Positions 1-4,982 of a DNA stretch of 5,080 nucleotides are shown piece after piece. The stretch covers positions 9,146-14,225 of the forward strand of contig PAZI01000049.1 in the NCBI GenBank assembly GCA_002715545.1, in the 5' to 3' direction. Positions within the stretch are counted from its first letter, which is position 1; every line of letters starts with the position of its first letter. A program made the translations under genes and the position numbers. The notes under the pieces were generated by a model, which saw only the letters and a program-made list of their open reading frames with translations, searched no databases and was not told where the DNA came from. This stretch comes from Methanobacteriota archaeon. Lineage in GTDB: Archaea > Thermoplasmatota > Poseidoniia > Poseidoniales > SP79.

Positions 1-211
1 CATTCTGAAGCTGGCCGGTGTACCGGGTCATGCTTACATCCTGCGCCACACGTTTGGCACTTACGTTGCCCGTGAGAGCGGGGGCAACCCAGCCGTGGTG
101 CAGGCCCTGATGGGGCATAGCGATATCGGCACGACGATGGGTTATATCAAACCGCTGGAGGACGACATGCGTGGTGCGGTCGATGCCTACAGCAAGAAAG
201 GAGATGCGTGA
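1..211 (+). CDS. Tyrosine recombinase (phage integrase), C-terminal fragment
   Basis: This is the last 69 residues of a tyrosine recombinase; the 5' part is outside the window. Such enzymes cut and rejoin DNA through a 3'-phosphotyrosine and move phages into and out of the host chromosome. Visible: the segment YILRHTFGTYVA holds the second catalytic arginine (codon 44-46) followed by RHTF. LMGHSDIGTT gives the third-motif histidine, and the nucleophile tyrosine of MGYIKP is at codon 143-145, all with family spacing. Odd: the usual HxxR histidine position, three before the arginine, is a tyrosine (codon 35-37); a histidine lies two residues earlier (29-31). A few members of this family carry other residues there, so activity is not excluded. 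The stop codon overlaps the next start (TGATG), so the two genes are probably translated together. The non-coding DNA starting 170 bases downstream is a natural place for attP. The family call is firm; phage versus other integrative element is inferred from the neighbours. Confidence 0.93.
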   Translation, partial: ILKLAGVPGHAYILRHTFGTYVARESGGNPAVVQALMGHSDIGTTMGYIKPLEDDMRGAVDAYSKKGDA

Positions 212-381
212 TGGTTAAGATCAAACTGAAAAACACAACGCCCGGTGATGGTGAGGTGGTTATTCTGTCGAACGCGAAAGAATACGAAGACGGTTGGACA
301 GGTGATGACGAGTACGGCGAAACGCGGCACTATCCGGCGGGACTGTGGAAAGCCGTAACGTCCTTAATGCACGTTGACTAA
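211..381 (+). CDS. Small acidic protein of unknown function (56 aa), coupled to integrase
   Basis: The ATG at 211 shares its A with the integrase stop. A very good ribosome binding site, AAAGGAG at 197-203, lies 7 bases upstream, so the start is well supported. The product begins MVKIKLKNTTPGDG, continues through an acidic, Tyr/Trp-containing middle (YEDGWTGDDEYGE) and ends SLMHVD. It has no signal peptide, no membrane segment and no motif I recognise. Position directly behind an integrase suggests an accessory role such as an excision or directionality factor, but excisionases are usually basic and have a helix-turn-helix, and neither is seen here. It could equally be an unrelated small phage protein. 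I regard the gene as real because of the start context and tight coupling; the function is unknown. Confidence 0.75.
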   Translation: MVKIKLKNTTPGDGEVVILSNAKEYEDGWTGDDEYGETRHYPAGLWKAVTSLMHVD

Positions 382-430
382 ACAGAAGTGCGGATTAGGG
401 ACAACTAAGTTTGTTTGCACATTGCGTGGC

Positions 431-462
431 GTGCGGGGACAGAAATGGCGGTGCGGGGACAG
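431..462 (+). repeat. Two direct repeats GTGCGGGGACAG, 20-base period
   Basis: GTGCGGGGACAG occurs exactly at 431-442 and 451-462, so the copies sit on nearly the same face of the helix. A one-mismatch copy, GAGCGGGGACAG, lies at 632-643, and an interrupted copy (GTGCGG, four extra bases, GGGACAA) at 388-404. Phased repeats like this suit a DNA-binding protein: integrase arm sites, replication iterons or repressor operators. A caution is that the 632-643 variant also occurs at 3367-3378 inside a coding region on the other strand, so single copies can be chance; the phased pair is the solid observation. Confidence 0.55.
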
Positions 463-494
463 CTTTTAATGAAGGACTGGGTTATCCCACATAA

Positions 495-522
495 TTGAGT
501 CCTCTTTGATGTGACAGATTAT
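495..522 (+). promoter_or_regulatory. Weak candidate sigma-70 promoter
   Basis: TTGAGT (495-500) and GATTAT (517-522) are separated by 16 bases and each matches the -35 and -10 consensus at four of six positions. Transcription would start near 530 and give a leader of about 230 bases before the winged-helix gene, with the hairpin at 528-554 at its very 5' end. Matches of this quality are common by chance. Confidence 0.2.
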
Positions 523-527
523 GTTTG

Positions 528-554
528 TGAAGCCCTTGGTTTTCAAGGGTTTCA
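528..554. repeat. Inverted repeat, 11 bp with 5-base spacer (candidate recombination core or leader hairpin)
   Basis: TGAAGCCCTTG (528-538) and CAAGGGTTTCA (544-554) are inverted complements with one mismatch, which would be a G-U pair in RNA. The spacer is GTTTT. Imperfect 10-11 bp arms around a short spacer resemble the core site bound by a tyrosine recombinase, and the integrase gene ends about 320 bases upstream. It could instead be a hairpin in an mRNA leader. No run of T follows it, so it is not an intrinsic terminator. Confidence 0.45.
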
Positions 555-676
555 GCACGCATCACGCACGTATCATTAAAACAAACTTTTCACTCTTTGC
601 ACATCAACGCGCGAACCAGCTTGCACACTGTGAGCGGGGACAGAGCGTTGGTTTGCTTGGGGTTAGCGAGGACACG

Positions 677-697
677 CTGTGCAGATCGGCTGCACAG
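677..697. promoter_or_regulatory. Perfect 8-bp dyad, candidate operator
   Basis: CTGTGCAG (677-684) and CTGCACAG (690-697) are exact inverted complements around ATCGG, with the centre 74 bases before the start at 761. A palindrome of this size fits a dimeric regulator such as the winged-helix protein encoded immediately downstream, so autoregulation is an attractive reading. The half-site core TGCAC also occurs at 417, 599, 622 and 724 in this region. Confidence 0.45.
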
Positions 698-760
698 ATT
701 TTACACACGGGGGTTGCCTGTTTTGCACTCCCAGATAGCTTGATGGAAAGGACAGTGGAG

Positions 761-1516
761 ATGAGGAAAATGAACCTGATTGAGCAGTTACGCGCGATGG
801 GTGCCCAGATGGTGAAGGGTATCAGGGGTATGGGTCATCGACATTTTATCTACGAAAAATATTGCGACGTGGAGAGGTTTTCGGTCAATACGCATGTGTG
901 GTTTTGGAGAAACAACGTGACGCTCCAACACCTGCTGTTGCAAGCCATGATCGCGTTGACGAAACCAACGCCGTCGGACGTTGGTCCGACCGTTCAACAA
1001 TGGAGGTCAGGTTCACCCATGTCGAACTGGGTGACACGTTGCTTCATGCAGTGCGTCATCGAAAAACGGTCGAGCGTCACGATCTCGGAGGTCGAGGTCG
1101 AGACGGAACGAATGACGGGGGTTAGCGTGTCGCGAGACACGGTCGCTAAAATTCTGGATGATGGAGTTGATCTCGGTTTGCTGGAGCAAGTCGGAAATAA
1201 TAGCACGTATAGGTACGTCGGAACCGAACTGTTTTATGAGGAGTGCCTGGATCGGGCGGTCTATAAATACTTGCAACCGGCGGTGAGAGCGTTCGCTGAA
1301 GCGGCATCGACGATCCACAAAATGCACGACATGGCAAAAATGACGCGGACGCGTGAGAGAGACGGGTTCCAGTGGTTCGATCCGCAGCTCTCATTACAGG
1401 AAAATCTCAAGAACGGAACCTACGACGAAGCTGCTAACTTCCTTCACGATCTGGATAAATCCGATCTCGTCGATTTAATCGAACAGCTCGAAGAAAAAAA
1501 CGACGACAAGAAATGA
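761..1516 (+). CDS. Winged-helix DNA-binding protein, probable phage regulator (251 aa)
   Basis: I place the start at the ATG at 761 because AAAGGA (747-752) lies 8 bases before it. ATG 770 (GAGG 4 bases before) is the next choice, and the frame upstream to 521 does not look coding. Residues about 104-153 form a typical winged helix: a helix SSVTISEVEVETERMTG, a recognition helix SVSRDTVAKILDDGVDLGLL, and the wing EQVGNNSTYRYV. About 100 residues before it are mixed, with several Trp, His and Cys. After it come a long probably helical segment and an acidic, lysine-tipped tail (VDLIEQLEEKNDDKK). The fold class is GntR- or MarR-like, but I do not recognise the exact family. Its place beside the integrase and behind a dyad suggests a lysogeny or copy-control regulator. 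A replication initiator with a winged helix is the main alternative. Confidence 0.7.
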   Translation: MRKMNLIEQLRAMGAQMVKGIRGMGHRHFIYEKYCDVERFSVNTHVWFWRNNVTLQHLLLQAMIALTKPTPSDVGPTVQQWRSGSPMSNWVTRCFMQCVIEKRSSVTISEVEVETERMTGVSVSRDTVAKILDDGVDLGLLEQVGNNSTYRYVGTELFYEECLDRAVYKYLQPAVRAFAEAASTIHKMHDMAKMTRTRERDGFQWFDPQLSLQENLKNGTYDEAANFLHDLDKSDLVDLIEQLEEKNDDKK

Positions 1517-1544
1517 TTTTTCGGAATGAAATGGTGTAGTTTTT

Positions 1545-1577
1545 CTCCTATGTCTTGTTTTCAAGACAAGACAGGAG
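1545..1577 (+). promoter_or_regulatory. Hairpin that can close the ribosome binding site of the 57-aa gene
   Basis: CTCCT (1545-1549) pairs with AGGAG (1573-1577), which is the Shine-Dalgarno site of the next gene, 6 bases before its ATG. After a 2-base bulge, GTCTTGT (1552-1558) pairs with ACAAGAC (1566-1572) around a 7-base loop. A second register exists: TGTCTTG (1551-1557) with CAAGACA (1562-1568) around TTTT, which leaves AGGAG free. The two forms exclude each other, so this could be a simple translational switch. No T-run follows, which argues against a terminator. Confidence 0.5.
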
Positions 1578-1583
1578 CAACTC

Positions 1584-1757
1584 ATGAAAGTAGAGGACGA
1601 TATTTCAACAGTCGTGTATGAAGCTATGAAGAGCACTCTGAACAAGACAGAGTGTGAAGCGATAAAAGATATTATTCACAGCGCGGCCGTTGAGCTGCGG
1701 GGGGAAATTGAGCGGGTACAGGATGACGATCAGTGGTCCGAGTTTTTGAGTATATAG
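1584..1757 (+). CDS. Small helical protein of unknown function (57 aa)
   Basis: The ATG at 1584 has AGGAG at 1573-1577, 6 bases upstream. The 57-residue product starts MKVEDDISTVVYEAMK and ends DDDQWSEFLSI. It is acidic, with one Cys and one Trp near the end, and most of it should form amphipathic helices (STVVYEAMKS, CEAIKDIIHSAAVELRGEIERV). There is no signal peptide, membrane segment or known motif. It lies 67 bases behind the winged-helix gene and is followed by a strong terminator, so it is the last gene of that transcript. Small acidic helical proteins in this position can be anti-repressors or other protein-binding inhibitors, but nothing in the sequence demonstrates that. The gene is well supported; the function is unknown. 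Confidence 0.75.
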   Translation: MKVEDDISTVVYEAMKSTLNKTECEAIKDIIHSAAVELRGEIERVQDDDQWSEFLSI

Positions 1758-1777
1758 AATAATTAACTGCCTACGGT

Positions 1778-1812
1778 ACGCGGGGGTGTTTCACACACCC
1801 CCGCGTTTTTTT
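1778..1812 (+). terminator. Strong Rho-independent terminator
   Basis: ACGCGGGGGTGT (1778-1789) and ACACCCCCGCGT (1795-1806) form a perfect 12-bp, GC-rich stem with a 5-base loop (TTCAC), followed by an unbroken T-run from 1806 to 1812. It starts 20 bases after the stop of the 57-aa gene and ends the left-hand + strand unit. The convergent lipoprotein gene on the - strand reads into it and stops at 1791-1793, in the loop. On that strand no T-run follows the stem, so it would work poorly in that direction. Confidence 0.92.
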
Positions 1813-2183
1813 GTGCCCTCAAGCTGGACGCGCATCTGTTCGGTGAGGAGGTGGAGATAGATCGAATAGTTCTTGAGATCGACCTCGTCGCCGCAGAGCG
1901 TGTCGATCAGGTATGGGCCGGGGAGAAGTCTATTTATCATATGGTATTGGACGAGTGCCTCCATCTCGCCGAGTGATTTCTTGCAGGTTTTTTCGGATGC
2001 GTATTCGATGACCGGATCGTCTTCGATCATGACGCAGAAAGCCACCCTTGGGGCGCATCCTGCACCCGCCCTCACGAAGCTCTTGGAGGCCTTCTGAGAC
2101 GGCTTGGCTACCTCGGGAGTGGTCATGCACCCCGCACACAGTAGAGCGACTGTGAGGGCCTGTATGAGGCGGGTGGCTACCAC
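1791..2183 (-). CDS. Small cysteine-rich lipoprotein (130 aa)
   Basis: The frame is open from 2276, but its first 31 codons lie inside the preceding gene. The GTG at 2183 leaves a gap of 4 bases and gives a proper secreted N-terminus. GGAGG (2199-2195) precedes it by 11 bases, somewhat far. Residues 1-18 are a short signal peptide (VATRLIQALTVALLCAG) ending at a lipobox CAGC, so Cys19 should be acylated and the protein anchored in a membrane. The Cys at lipobox position -3 is unusual, as Leu is common. The mature part has four more cysteines (43, 50, 67, 97), enough for two disulfides, which suits a periplasmic or surface location. It is the last gene of the - strand operon and has no visible promoter of its own. 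It lacks the proline-rich, very short form of Rz1-type spanins. A host-modifying phage lipoprotein is possible; no specific family is recognised. Confidence 0.72.
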   Translation of the reverse strand: MVATRLIQALTVALLCAGCMTTPEVAKPSQKASKSFVRAGAGCAPRVAFCVMIEDDPVIEYASEKTCKKSLGEMEALVQYHMINRLLPGPYLIDTLCGDEVDLKNYSIYLHLLTEQMRVQLEGTKKRGGV

Positions 2184-2187
2184 TTCA

Positions 2188-2856
2188 TCAACCGCCTCCG
2201 AAAAACTTTGAAACGATTTGCGCGAACGCGCCTTTGACTTCTTGTTCTGGGACAATGTTTGGGTTCTGTCGCGCAAGCTCTGACAACGATGCGTTGTCGA
2301 GCCGCTTGGCGAGCTTGGAGAACGAGTGGTACGTCTTACGCCGGAGAGGATTCTGTCCCGGCTGGCCGTGGAGCTGCACGTCGAGTTTGTTCGTGAGGGT
2401 GTGGCGGTTGTCGAGGCGACGGACGATGTCCTCCTCGCTTTCCCTGGTCATCATATTTGACACTTTCATGGCGTCCGGGTTTTTCGATTGACGCAGTTGG
2501 TCGAACCCGCGATGCCGGTACTCGTGCGCGTAAGTTGTTTTCTGTTTGCTTGGCGTGTCGTCGACAGCGGTGTTTTTGTAGACGAGGTCGCCTTCCGCGA
2601 ATTCGGGACGACCTTCAGCGGCCATGCGAAAGAGCTGGGCACCAAGACCTTTGGACTTTGCGATGACGTCGGCATCTTGTTTTGGAAAGAAGACGCCTCG
2701 GGCGTTGACGTTCGTGCCGAATGCCTTGGTGCGCGACTGGTCGTAGCCGAGCTGTGCGAGCGGATCGAGGTATGGGGCTATGTCGGCATCGAAGTCGGCT
2801 GTGCCAATCGACATGTCGGGCTGCATGGTGGATGGTTTTTTATTCTGCTCGTGCAT
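2188..2856 (-). CDS. Putative zinc metallopeptidase-like phage protein with HEYRH motif (222 aa)
   Basis: The ATG at 2856 is preceded by GGAG with 7 bases of spacing. An in-frame extension to 3045 is only the cupin gene read in another frame (low-complexity Ser/Thr), so I reject it. Residues 108-120 read TYAHEYRHRGFDQ: HExxH with His111, Glu112 and His115, the zinc-binding and catalytic pattern of zincin peptidases. A Glu-rich helix (residues 139-148, SEEDIVRRLD) about 25 residues on could supply a third ligand as in Glu-zincins. The N-terminus is polar and the C-terminus ends in an amphipathic stretch capped by GGG. There is no signal peptide or membrane segment. The gene overlaps the cupin gene by 17 bases and sits behind a likely virion protein, so a virion-associated peptidase acting on structural proteins or the host envelope is plausible. 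Activity is inferred from the motif alone, and a degenerate or structural role remains possible. Confidence 0.75.
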   Translation of the reverse strand: MHEQNKKPSTMQPDMSIGTADFDADIAPYLDPLAQLGYDQSRTKAFGTNVNARGVFFPKQDADVIAKSKGLGAQLFRMAAEGRPEFAEGDLVYKNTAVDDTPSKQKTTYAHEYRHRGFDQLRQSKNPDAMKVSNMMTRESEEDIVRRLDNRHTLTNKLDVQLHGQPGQNPLRRKTYHSFSKLAKRLDNASLSELARQNPNIVPEQEVKGAFAQIVSKFFGGG

Positions 2857-3343
2857 GGAGACGCTCCGCTTGGTCTGACGAGTAGGTGGTGCCTTCCCAG
2901 TTGTGGCCGATGTGGTCGAGGTCTTTGTCGTCGTGCCATTCTTGGATGGACAGGAAGGATGCGCCCTCGTTGCCGATCTCGACGCTGTGTGGTTCTGCGA
3001 GGTTGATGCGGAACGCCAGCCGGTCGAGTAGCTGGATGGGGACACGCGAGGTTGTCGGCCGCTCGTCGATGATGAGATCGAGGCTGCCGGTCACGAGGTA
3101 TTCTACGGTGGCTACGTTTGGGTGCCGGTGGACGGGGATGTCGACGCCCGGCGGAAAAGTGCAGAGTTCGGTTTGGAAAGGCCATTCGCGGTGCAGGATC
3201 GTGCAGACCGCGCGGTTGAACCACTGGGTGGATTCTGCGCTGTTGAGGGGGACCCCGCTTTCGATGACGGAACGGGCGTACTTTTCGAGCGTGTCGTCGA
3301 CAGCGCCGATGATTTTGACGGGTTTGGAGCCGAGCACTTTCAC
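2840..3343 (-). CDS. Single-domain cupin protein (167 aa)
   Basis: Residues 66-86 fit cupin motif 1: a glycine (G66), then HRH at 72-74, Glu81 and Gly86, with the expected spacing. His72, His74 and Glu81 are probable metal ligands. Motif 2 is AEPHSVEIGNEG with His119 as the fourth ligand, so the metal site looks complete. The surrounding beta strands (VEYLVTGSLDLII, FLSIQEWH) fit a small beta barrel. About 60 residues precede the barrel and a polar tail follows it. Cupins cover dioxygenases, isomerases, sugar epimerases and pure binding proteins, so the substrate cannot be told; a cytoplasmic enzyme or sensor is likely as there is no signal peptide. The start ATG at 3343 overlaps the previous stop (ATGA) and the end overlaps the next gene by 17 bases, so it is translated with the late genes. 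A cupin is uncommon between phage structural genes. Confidence 0.85.
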   Translation of the reverse strand: MKVLGSKPVKIIGAVDDTLEKYARSVIESGVPLNSAESTQWFNRAVCTILHREWPFQTELCTFPPGVDIPVHRHPNVATVEYLVTGSLDLIIDERPTTSRVPIQLLDRLAFRINLAEPHSVEIGNEGASFLSIQEWHDDKDLDHIGHNWEGTTYSSDQAERLHARAE

Positions 3344-4614
3344 TTCTTTCTCCCCAACAGTGACAGGAGCGGGGACAGGGTTTTGACGATGAGTGCGCCC
3401 ACGGGCGAGCCGTGGCCGGAGATGTGTTTGACGATGGCGCGCATGGCCGGGCGGATGATGTATTTGCCGTGCGAGGGGGTGTGGTTGACGAGCCAGACGA
3501 AGGGGCGAGCGATCTTCCAGTAGCCGCGCATGACTGAGGGGTTTGAGCGGTAGAGGTGAGCGCCGTAGTTGGATGCGGTGAAGTATGACCGGGCGTCGAA
3601 GAGGTCGTGGTGGTGGAGGGCCGTGCAGATTACGGTGCCGCCTCCTCCGGCACCGCCTCCGGCTGGGTCCATACCTGTCGGGGCGATGTCGAGTTCAGCT
3701 TCGTTGCCGCGCGCGGCGATTGCTTGGGCCGCCAGTCCTTCTTCTTGGTTCTGAGGTCCGGGCATGTCCTCGATTTCTTGGTTTGCTCGCGCGATATCAA
3801 TCTGACTTTGGATTTCAGATTCTGGGGTGGTGGGCGCTTCGACGTTGGCGACATTGCCGAAGCCTTCAAGGCCTTCGGGTGCTGGTGTGCCCATCGCAAT
3901 GGATTCTTCAGCGAGGTCAGCAATAATGGAGACCTCGTCTTCCTGTGAGTTGACGCCTGAGCCAAAGTTTGAGCCACGGATGGGTGTGCCGAAGAATGGG
4001 ATGGAGGCACGGACGATGTTGCCGAAGCCCCAGCCTGAGTATGGTGAGGTTGAGGCGTCGGCAATCGCGCCGAGGCCGCTGCCGACCGTCGATCCGATAA
4101 GGCCGCCAGCGAAGCCCAGAGGCCCACCGAAGGCGGCTGGGCCTGCGAGGGCACCAACCGTTGCCTTGCCAGCGGACGAGCCTACCAGACCGCCGACCGT
4201 TGTCGCCGGATTGGACATAGCAGATTCCGACTTACCGGAAAATGCCGTGCTAATCGTGTCGACCGGGTTGGCGGCGAGATTAGCGAACCCGTATACGGCT
4301 GCTTCAATCGGATTTGGGTCGCCTGGTAGGCCGCCAGTTGTATTGCCCGCTGTTGCTTGGCCGGAGGAGGAGGCGGGTGCGCTTGGTGCTGCCGCGCCGC
4401 TAGTGCCGCTGCTAGTGCCGCCGGTATTGCCACCAGAACCGGGGTCGTCCCCTCCGGCTGGACCGGCGTCGTCGCTCTCTATCCTGATTGGCCGCTGCGC
4501 AACAACGATAGGCACAGGCGCAGGGGGTTGTATGATTTCGGTTACCTGTTCGAGGACGCCACCGCTTGCTGGCGCGACCCCGCTTGGGCGGACGATTAGG
4601 GTGGAGAAGCTCAT
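3340..4614 (-). CDS. Glycine-rich phage virion-type protein with conserved-looking C-terminal domain (424 aa)
   Basis: Layout: residues 1-48, a short proline-rich N-terminus; 49-100, a Gly/Ser/Thr/Ala low-complexity linker; 135-185, a hydrophobic glycine-zipper-like segment (GGLVGSSAGKATVGALAG, GFAGGLIGSTVGSGLGAIAD) able to insert in membranes or pack as helices; 225-310, acidic and Gln-rich; 317-326, a GGGAGGGG hinge; 327-403, a compact domain beginning VICTALHHHDLFD with VMRGYWKIARPFVWLV and IIRPAMRAI; then a hydrophobic, basic tail. That last domain, introduced by a Gly run, resembles C-terminal domains I have seen in phage structural proteins of alphaproteobacteria (recognition from memory, not a search). 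The whole suggests a virion component such as a tail-tip or DNA-ejection protein rather than an enzyme. Both ends are ATGA-coupled, to the zinc ribbon before and the cupin after. A long open frame on the opposite strand is a by-product of the GC-rich linker. Confidence 0.75.
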   Translation of the reverse strand: MSFSTLIVRPSGVAPASGGVLEQVTEIIQPPAPVPIVVAQRPIRIESDDAGPAGGDDPGSGGNTGGTSSGTSGAAAPSAPASSSGQATAGNTTGGLPGDPNPIEAAVYGFANLAANPVDTISTAFSGKSESAMSNPATTVGGLVGSSAGKATVGALAGPAAFGGPLGFAGGLIGSTVGSGLGAIADASTSPYSGWGFGNIVRASIPFFGTPIRGSNFGSGVNSQEDEVSIIADLAEESIAMGTPAPEGLEGFGNVANVEAPTTPESEIQSQIDIARANQEIEDMPGPQNQEEGLAAQAIAARGNEAELDIAPTGMDPAGGGAGGGGTVICTALHHHDLFDARSYFTASNYGAHLYRSNPSVMRGYWKIARPFVWLVNHTPSHGKYIIRPAMRAIVKHISGHGSPVGALIVKTLSPLLSLLGRKK

Positions 4615-4736
4615 TTCTTTGGCGCTTTCGGCAGCTCACGCACGTAAGGCGCATTGCACGCCTTGCAGGTCGTGGGGGGCTTGCTTTCGAAGCGGCGGCC
4701 GCACTTTGTGCATTCGTAATGTTTTTCTGTGACCAT
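4611..4736 (-). CDS. Zinc-ribbon mini-protein (41 aa)
   Basis: ATG at 4736, stop at 4611-4613. The 41 residues contain two CxxC knuckles, YECTKCGRRF (Cys9, Cys12) and TCKACNAPY (Cys24, Cys27), separated by 11 residues, and end in a basic tail (PKAPKK). This is a complete rubredoxin-type zinc ribbon, so it should bind one zinc and may contact nucleic acid or protein. There is no clear Shine-Dalgarno site. The start lies 27 bases after the acyl carrier gene, and the end overlaps the start of the glycine-rich protein (ATGA), which supports it as a real gene despite its size. Tiny zinc ribbons often occur in phage structural operons with no known role. The protein is too short to be an enzyme. 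Confidence 0.82.
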   Translation of the reverse strand: MVTEKHYECTKCGRRFESKPPTTCKACNAPYVRELPKAPKK

Positions 4737-4763
4737 CGAACAGGAGTGGCACAGATTTGCGGG

Positions 4764-4982
4764 TTAGGTCGTCCGCAAGTCTTCGACGATTTTGATGAGT
4801 TTTCCGACTGTCATGCCGCCGCGCAGGTCGTTGTCGATTTCGCGGGGGACATCGATGTCGTAGGTCTCCTCGATTTCAAAGAGAAGTTCGAGGATTTCGA
4901 GGCTGTCGACGTCGCAGGAGATGATTTGTTTTTCGAGGTCGTCGGTGTGTAGCCGTTCGCAGATCAGGTCGGTCGGGTTCAT
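4764..4982 (-). CDS. Acyl carrier protein (72 aa)
   Basis: The frame is open to a GTG at 5036, but the ATG at 4982 overlaps the previous stop (ATGA) and gives a normal carrier-protein N-terminus, so I choose it. The signature is CDVDSLEILELLFEIEETYD: Asp26-Ser27-Leu28 is the DSL motif whose serine takes the 4'-phosphopantetheine arm, followed by the acidic helix II that partner enzymes recognise. A third/fourth helix region (DLRGGMTVGKLIKIVEDL) completes the four-helix bundle. The protein is strongly acidic as usual. It is slightly shorter than housekeeping ACPs (about 77-80 aa), with a shortened first helix, and differs from the classical GADSLD pattern. The carrier would ferry an acyl or aminoacyl group for a partner, and the likeliest partner is the coupled upstream gene. 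Its position among probable phage late genes, not beside fatty-acid synthesis genes, argues for a special role or a sequestering mimic of the host ACP. Confidence 0.88.
   Translation of the reverse strand: MNPTDLICERLHTDDLEKQIISCDVDSLEILELLFEIEETYDIDVPREIDNDLRGGMTVGKLIKIVEDLRTT

Larger units (their letters stand above)
382..760. other. Non-coding control region between integrase unit and winged-helix gene (possible attP)
   Basis: This stretch of 379 bases has no convincing gene. An open frame extends from 521 into the downstream gene, but its translation before 761 looks like chance (many His and Cys, no good start context). The stretch holds two 12-base direct repeats with a 20-base period, five TGCAC sites, an 11-bp hairpin with a 5-base spacer and a perfect 8-bp dyad, each listed separately. 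Repeated short sites plus an imperfect core-like inverted repeat next to an integrase gene is the usual layout of a phage attachment site with arm sites. A promoter and operators for the downstream regulator are equally expected here. Which sites do what cannot be decided from one sequence. Confidence 0.5.

Noticed and set aside
521..760. N-terminal extension of the winged-helix frame to 521
   Set aside because: No ribosome binding site at 521, a His/Cys-rich chance-like translation, and overlap with the hairpin and dyad; the start at 761 has AAAGGA at good spacing.
659..1127. GGGGTTAGCG present at 659-668 and again at about 1118
   Set aside because: A single 10-base match, the second inside coding sequence, with no flanking similarity; probably chance.
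211..1757. Reading the 56- and 57-residue proteins as anti-CRISPR or toxin/antitoxin
   Set aside because: No family motif, pair structure or partner is visible; the naming would be guesswork.
2186..2188. ATG overlapping the HExxH stop as the lipoprotein start
   Set aside because: That frame stops after three codons; the GTG at 2183 is the in-frame choice.
2488..3006. + strand open frame (172 codons) opposite the HExxH and cupin genes
   Set aside because: Both opposing - strand genes carry recognisable motifs and coupled starts; this frame has none.
2857..3045. Extension of the HExxH gene upstream to 3045
   Set aside because: The extra 63 residues are low-complexity Ser/Thr from the cupin gene read out of frame; GGAG supports ATG 2856.
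3827..4732. Long + strand open frame (301 codons) opposite the glycine-rich gene
   Set aside because: Antisense shadow produced by GC-rich Gly/Ala/Ser codons; it opposes three coupled genes (the glycine-rich protein, the zinc ribbon and their overlap) and has a Pro/Ala-rich composition with no motif.
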